Shown here in pieces: positions 59,888 to 64,000 of a stretch of 64,000 nt of DNA. Source of the DNA: Chaenocephalus aceratus (Eukaryota; Chordata; Actinopteri; Perciformes; Channichthyidae); contig CM043793.1 in assembly GCA_023974075.1 (NCBI GenBank), positions 8,302,788 through 8,366,787 on the forward strand, read 5' to 3'. Positions within the stretch are counted from its first letter, which is position 1; every line of letters begins with the position of its first letter. A program made the translations under genes and the position numbers. The notes under the pieces were generated by a model. That model saw nothing but the letters and a program-made list of their open reading frames with translations. It did not search any database and was not told the origin of the DNA.

Positions 59888-60863
59888 ATGATCATACAAC
59901 ACCGGGTGTTTCCTCCTTACTGTCTGTTTCTATCTTTTGTCTTAATGGCCTGTCTCTCTTCTCCTCACATTCAGGGTTTAAGGGTAGCCTCATTAAATAT
60001 AAATGGGGGCAGAGACGCTCAAAAGAGAGCCTTAGTGACAGAAGTTATTCAACAGAAAAAGCTAGATGTAGTATTTCTACAAGAAACTCACAGTGACAGC
60101 AGAAATGAAACTGACTGGGGTCTATGGTGGGGGGGGGGTTACACTTGTCCTTAGCCATGGGACACATTTGAGTGCAGGCGTAGCTATTTTGTTCTCCCTG
60201 CTTTTTAATATAAAAATAATATCCAGCACAGAGGAAGTGAAGGGTAGAGTCATTCTAGTGAAAGCTGAAATAGATGATTTTCTGATTAGCTTTATTAATG
60301 TGTATGCACCAAACCAAGGCTCTGAGCGTGAAGAGGTCTTTAAAGTATTGGAAGAAAAAATAAGTGATATTGGTCAAGGGGAGTTTATTGTTTTGGGTGG
60401 AGACTGGAATTGTTGCACTGACTTTACTTTGGATAGGACTGGAGTTCAGCCACATGTTCAGTCTTCCTCTGCATTGTCTCATGTTCTAAAGAAAAGTGAT
60501 TTAGTGGATGTGTGGAGGATGATCCTACATGCAAGCAATACACATGGGTTCAAATATCAGATGGTAGAGTTAGTGCAGCCAGATTGGACAGGTTTTATTT
60601 ACCCAAGCCCTTTTCTGCTAAGGTTACAAACTGTCAGATCATCCCTGTTGCTTTTACAGACCATCATGTCGTTTTGATGGATCTTTTCTTCCAATGGAAA
60701 ACCCAGATCTTTTTGGCATTTTAATAATAGATTATTACATGATTTGAATTTCTGTGAACATTTTAAAATGTTTTGGGCTTACTGGAGATCTAGGAAAGAT
60801 AGTTTTTCTTCCCTTACTCAGTGGTGGGAGGTAGGGAAAGCCCAAAACACCTCCTATTGAACA
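59888..60863 (+). pseudogene. Tx1 LINE ORF2: endonuclease domain, frameshifted
   Basis: The frame opens LRVASLNINGG with the catalytic Asn region, then LDVVFLQETHSD (catalytic Glu). It breaks at a G10 run (60129-60138) and continues in another frame with LSAGVAILFS, SFINVYAPNQGSEREEVF and FIVLGGDWNCC. Near 60520 it shifts again to DPTCKQYTWVQ and ARLDRFYLPK, then AFTDHHVVLMDL with the SDH-like motif as TDHH. The linker (NNRLLHDLNFCEHF, WWEVGK) contains a TGA near 60858. The domain nicks target DNA in intact elements. Here it is inactive. Confidence 0.8.
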
Positions 60864-60881
60864 GCCAAAATTAAGAGAGTA

Positions 60882-61968
60882 GTGGAGAATTTAGAAAAAG
60901 AGATAATAGACATGGAAAGTGTCTCACATGCTGATCCACAGAATAATGCCAGTTTAAAAGAAAAAAGACAGGAGCTCAACTCCTTTATGCAAGAAAGAGC
61001 CAAAGGAGCTTTAGTCCGAGCCCGTTTCACCAAACTCCAGGACATAGACGCACCCACTGCCTTCTTTTTCAGTTTGGAAAAATCAGTGGTAAAGAGAAAA
61101 CAGATGTTGTGTCTGCGGCTTCCTGAGGGAAAGGTGACCACGGAGCCGGCTGAGATGAGGAAGCATGCAGTAGATTTCTACACGGATTTGTTCAGGGCTG
61201 ATGGATGTGATGTGGATTCTGCTGCAGAGCCTCTGCAGGGGCTTCCTCAGCTGAGCTCAGAGGAACAGAACACGCTCAGCTCTGAACTGACTTATGAAGA
61301 ACTAACTGCCGCTGTGTCTCAGGTGGCGTCTGGAAAGGCTCCTGGACTAGATGGATCATCATCAGACTTTTTAAAGCATTTTTGGAGTTTTATGGGACAG
61401 GACATTTTGGATGTTTTTCAAGAATGTTTTGAAGAAGGGATGCTCCCAGCTTCCTCCAGGCGTGCAGTTCTCTCTCTGCTTCCTAAAAAGGGAGATTTGA
61501 CCTCTTTAAAAAACTGGAGACCAGTGGCTCTTTTATGTACGGACTACAAAATCCTCTCAAAGGTTTTATCAAACAGATTAAAACTTTTGATTGGTCAATT
61601 AATTGTTGTGGACCAATCATACAGATAGGTCTATGCTTGATATTTTGTTTTTAATGAGGGATGTGTTTGACATATGTAAATTGTATAATGTCAATGTTGG
61701 CATCATATCTATTGACCAAGAGAAGGCTTTTGATCGTGTAGATCACAATTTTCTCTTTACAACACTGCAGGCTTTTGGTGTTGGGGAGGGGTTCCTGTCG
61801 TGGGTAAGGATTCTGTATCATGAAGCGTTTTGTGTAATACAAGTGGGGGGAGGGTTGAGTGTTCCTGTGCCGGTTGGGAGGGGGATCAGGCAGGGCTGTC
61901 CTATCTCAGGTCAGCTTTACAGTATTGCCATTGAGCCTCTTCTCTGCAGGTTGGGGAGCCGACTTATG
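60882..61968 (+). pseudogene. Tx1 LINE ORF2: reverse transcriptase N-part
   Basis: Long frame 60882-61628 with RARFTKLQDIDAPTAFFFSL, ASGKAPGLDGSSSDFLKHFW, LPKKGDLTSLKNWRPVALLC and YKILSKVLSNRLK. A frameshift near 61605-61625 (QLIVVDQSYR against NHTDRSMLDILFLMRD) leads to the frame continuing SIDQEKAFDRVDHNFLF (first catalytic Asp), GRGIRQGCPISGQLYSIAIE and PLLCRLGSRLM, where the 1.0-kb insertion begins. Confidence 0.85.
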
Positions 61969-62987
61969 CCCCTTTCACACCAGCGCCTTTTCAGCTCCGG
62001 CTCGGAGCTAGAGCCTGAAAAGCGCCGGGTTTTCCTGTTCACACCGCAGCGGCGCCGGCTCTTAGCTCCGGAATCCGCTTCATTTCCAGCTCCAAAAAAT
62101 TGTCGGTCCAGAGGCAAGAGCTTTGGAGCTAAGAGGCGACGTCGCTTACGTCTCTCTTACGTCGAGGCGTGCAGGAAACTAAACCCACCTCCCCTGAACA
62201 TGGGTCGACTGTCATGCCTGCCCACAAGCAGTAGTGCCTATAAACACACTTTATAAAGTCAGGCAACACTAACCAGGCTTCGTGTGATTCTGTTTATTTG
62301 TACCTTACTTTGACCATCCGTTCACTGTTATCGATCATTGTGGAGAGAGGCAGACGTGTTGTTTTGTATTATTGCAGCTATCGGATGCAAGTAGTCAGTT
62401 TAGCTTCGGTTGCTATGCTAACATCACCCGTTTTATACCAGAGAAACTTTCATAACAGCGTTGTGATACCAAACAGTGTCAATTCAGACTGACACACATT
62501 CACTTAGGCTAAGGGGAACTGGGGATATGCATCAGCTGCTCGTGTGAGTCGGACAGTGAATACTTTAGAGCGGCCGCTGCAGTGTGAGCTAACCGGGAGC
62601 TAACGGGAGAATGAACTCCCGTGGAAGAGCAGCCAGCACTGCAGCGGTCGGTAAATGCTGCAGAAACACATTAATAAACAATGAACCACGGCACTCTGGA
62701 GAAAAGTATAAGGTTGGAGAAGTCGTTATTCAATTTATTCTGGCTTCGTGTGATTAAAAGCAACACGATCATCGACCCGACGCTGTTGTTGTTGTTGTGA
62801 GCGCCGTAATGGGTGCCGTTGAGGAGCAAATCAGCGATGTAAACGGTGACGTCATGACGCAGCAGGGGCAGCTCTGGGGCGCCAGTGGGCGGTGTGCACA
62901 GAGCGGGAGCTGAAAAGGGAAACCGGAGCTGAACCAGAAAAGCTCCCGCTCGGAGCTAGAAACTGAAAAGCGCTGGTGTGAAAGCCG
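61969..62987. mobile_element. DNA element inside the Tx1 reverse transcriptase, ~1.0 kb
   Basis: The left end reads CCCCTTTCACACCAGCGC and the reversed right end ACGGCTTTCACACCAGCGC. Further inverted blocks (TTTTCAG, AGCTCCG, GGAGCT) continue inside both ends. TATG occurs at both borders (61965-61968, 62988-62991). Excising the element leaves the host frame intact (RLM then RGLCLPEM). No transposase frame is evident. The small target repeat (TATG or ATG) would fit a Harbinger-like mechanism but is too short to be sure. Confidence 0.8.
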
Positions 62988-62988
62988 T

Positions 62989-64000
62989 ATGAGGGGTCTC
63001 TGTCTACCAGAGATGTCTCACAGCCCTCCTGTTGTTGTGTCAGCATATGCAGATGATATAGATATAATTATCCAGGGCCACACGGATGTACAGGAACTGA
63101 AAGAAAGCCTTGCCCTTTACGAAAACGCCGCATCTTCAGCCAGGGTCAACTGGGGTAAGAGCGAGGCTGTTTTAGTGGGCCAGTGGAGAGTAGGGGACAT
63201 TCCTAGTCTTCCTGGCGGCATCAGGTGGGGTAGACGAGGGATTAAAGTCCTAGGGGTACATTTAGGGAGTAGGGACCGAGGAGTTTCAAAAACAGAACTG
63301 GGAGGGAGTGCTTGACAAGGTGGACGCTAAGTTGTCTAAATGGAAATGGTTGCTACCTCAGCTGTCATACAGGGGAAGAGCTCTGATTGTGAATAATCTC
63401 GTTGCCTCTTCTCCTTGGCACAAGCTCATAGTGTTGGCACCACCACCAGGGCTGGTGAAAGAACTACAGCGGTGCCTTGTAAACTTGTTTTGGTCTGGAC
63501 AACACTGGCTGAAGGCTTCGGCCCTGTATCTCCCTGTGGCAGAGGGAGGGCAAGGGCTCATAGACATTCAGTCCAGAACAGCTGCTTTTAGACTGCTCAG
63601 AGACTGCTGTACGGCAGCGGGCAGCGCTGTTTGGATCCTGCTCGGCTACTCCTCAGGAAGGCTGGAAGGCTTGGGATGGATAAACACCTTTTCCTAATCA
63701 GGACGACTGAAGCTGACCTGACGGGACTTACATCCTTCTACAGATCCGTTCTTAACGCCTGGCAGACACTAAGGGAGACCGGGAATGTGGTTGTTCGAGG
63801 AGCCACTCCAAAAGAATGACCTCTTCCCAACTGCAACCTTTTCATCTGTAGCTTTGGGAACAACGTTTGTTGAGGCTGGCATCACCAAGCTGGGTCATCT
63901 GAAAAGAACATCAGTTGAAACTCTTTGTAACACCATAAACATCAGGTCTTCCAGAGTGCAACAGAGGATCGTTGAAGACATCATGCAGTCCCTGTCGGCG
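62989..64000 (+). pseudogene. Tx1 LINE ORF2: RT active site and C-terminal part
   Basis: After the insertion the frame continues RGLCLPEM and carries the reverse transcriptase active site in VSAYADDIDIII, then LYENAASSARVNWGKSEAVL. A frameshift near 63300 leads to VDAKLSKWKWLLPQLSYRGR, ALIVNNLVASSPWHKLIVL, LFWSGQHWL and GGQGLIDIQSRTAAFRL. Another near 63630-63690 leads to HLFLIRTTEADLTGLTSFYR. A final part (TFVEAGITKLGHL) reaches the window edge, so the C-terminus is cut off. Confidence 0.85.

Larger units (their letters stand above)
59195..64000 (+). mobile_element. Tx1-clade LINE, degraded, runs off the window
   Basis: A two-ORF non-LTR retrotransposon on the plus strand. ORF1 ends at 59881; ORF2 starts a few bases later with an apurinic endonuclease domain, then reverse transcriptase and the C-terminal domain up to the window edge. 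Similarity to Xenopus Tx1 ORF2-type proteins places it in the L1/Tx1 group. ORF2 carries several frameshifts and a stop and is split by a 1.0-kb DNA element (61969-62987). The 3' end lies outside the window. Confidence 0.85.

Overview
This window is vertebrate nuclear DNA and almost certainly a ray-finned fish. The one intact gene encodes a GPR21-type receptor. The repeats are the usual teleost mix: BEL/Pao, Tx1, L2 (Maui-like) and RTE (Rex3-like) retrotransposons, Tc1 and many hAT elements, TTAA-flanked MITEs and long (GT)n arrays. Genes are sparse; most recognisable sequence is mobile DNA, much of it nested.

Layout. 1-0.8 kb: last coding exon of an unrecognised plus-strand gene with its poly(A) signal. 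1-6.9 kb: small transposon pieces and a THAP-domain DNA transposon (4.0-5.5 kb). 6.9-10.6 kb: nothing recognised. 10.6-16.8 kb: foldback elements with long inverted repeats, one carrying an RTE LINE. 17.7-20 kb: a MITE split by a 1.18-kb hAT, then a telomere-repeat palindrome fused to a broken Tc1 element. 21-25 kb: MITEs and a LINE 3' end. 26.0-33.8 kb: a three-level nest (MITE, inverted-repeat element, 7.15-kb BEL/Pao retrotransposon with a 5-bp target duplication and near-identical LTRs). 34-44.5 kb: microsatellites, MITEs, a solo LTR and long unannotatable stretches. 44.6-45.6 kb: the intronless GPR21-like gene on the minus strand. 46-51.5 kb: another solo LTR, MITEs and a 942-bp hAT. 51.5-53.4 kb: degraded L2 LINE. 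53.7-56.4 kb: large palindromic foldback element sharing its core, inverted, with the 12.8-15.9 kb element. 56.8-59.2 kb: hAT remnants. 59.2-64 kb: a broken Tx1-clade LINE running off the window, split by a 1.0-kb inverted-repeat element.

Only the receptor looks like a functional gene. The rest is best read as layered insertion history. Many insertions can be dated relative to each other because target duplications, or intact sister copies of the empty site, lie within the window. The most unusual structures are the paired foldback elements, the telomere/Tc1 palindrome, and a BEL/Pao element with near-identical LTRs but a wrecked coding region. All family names come from reading the sequence; no database was searched.
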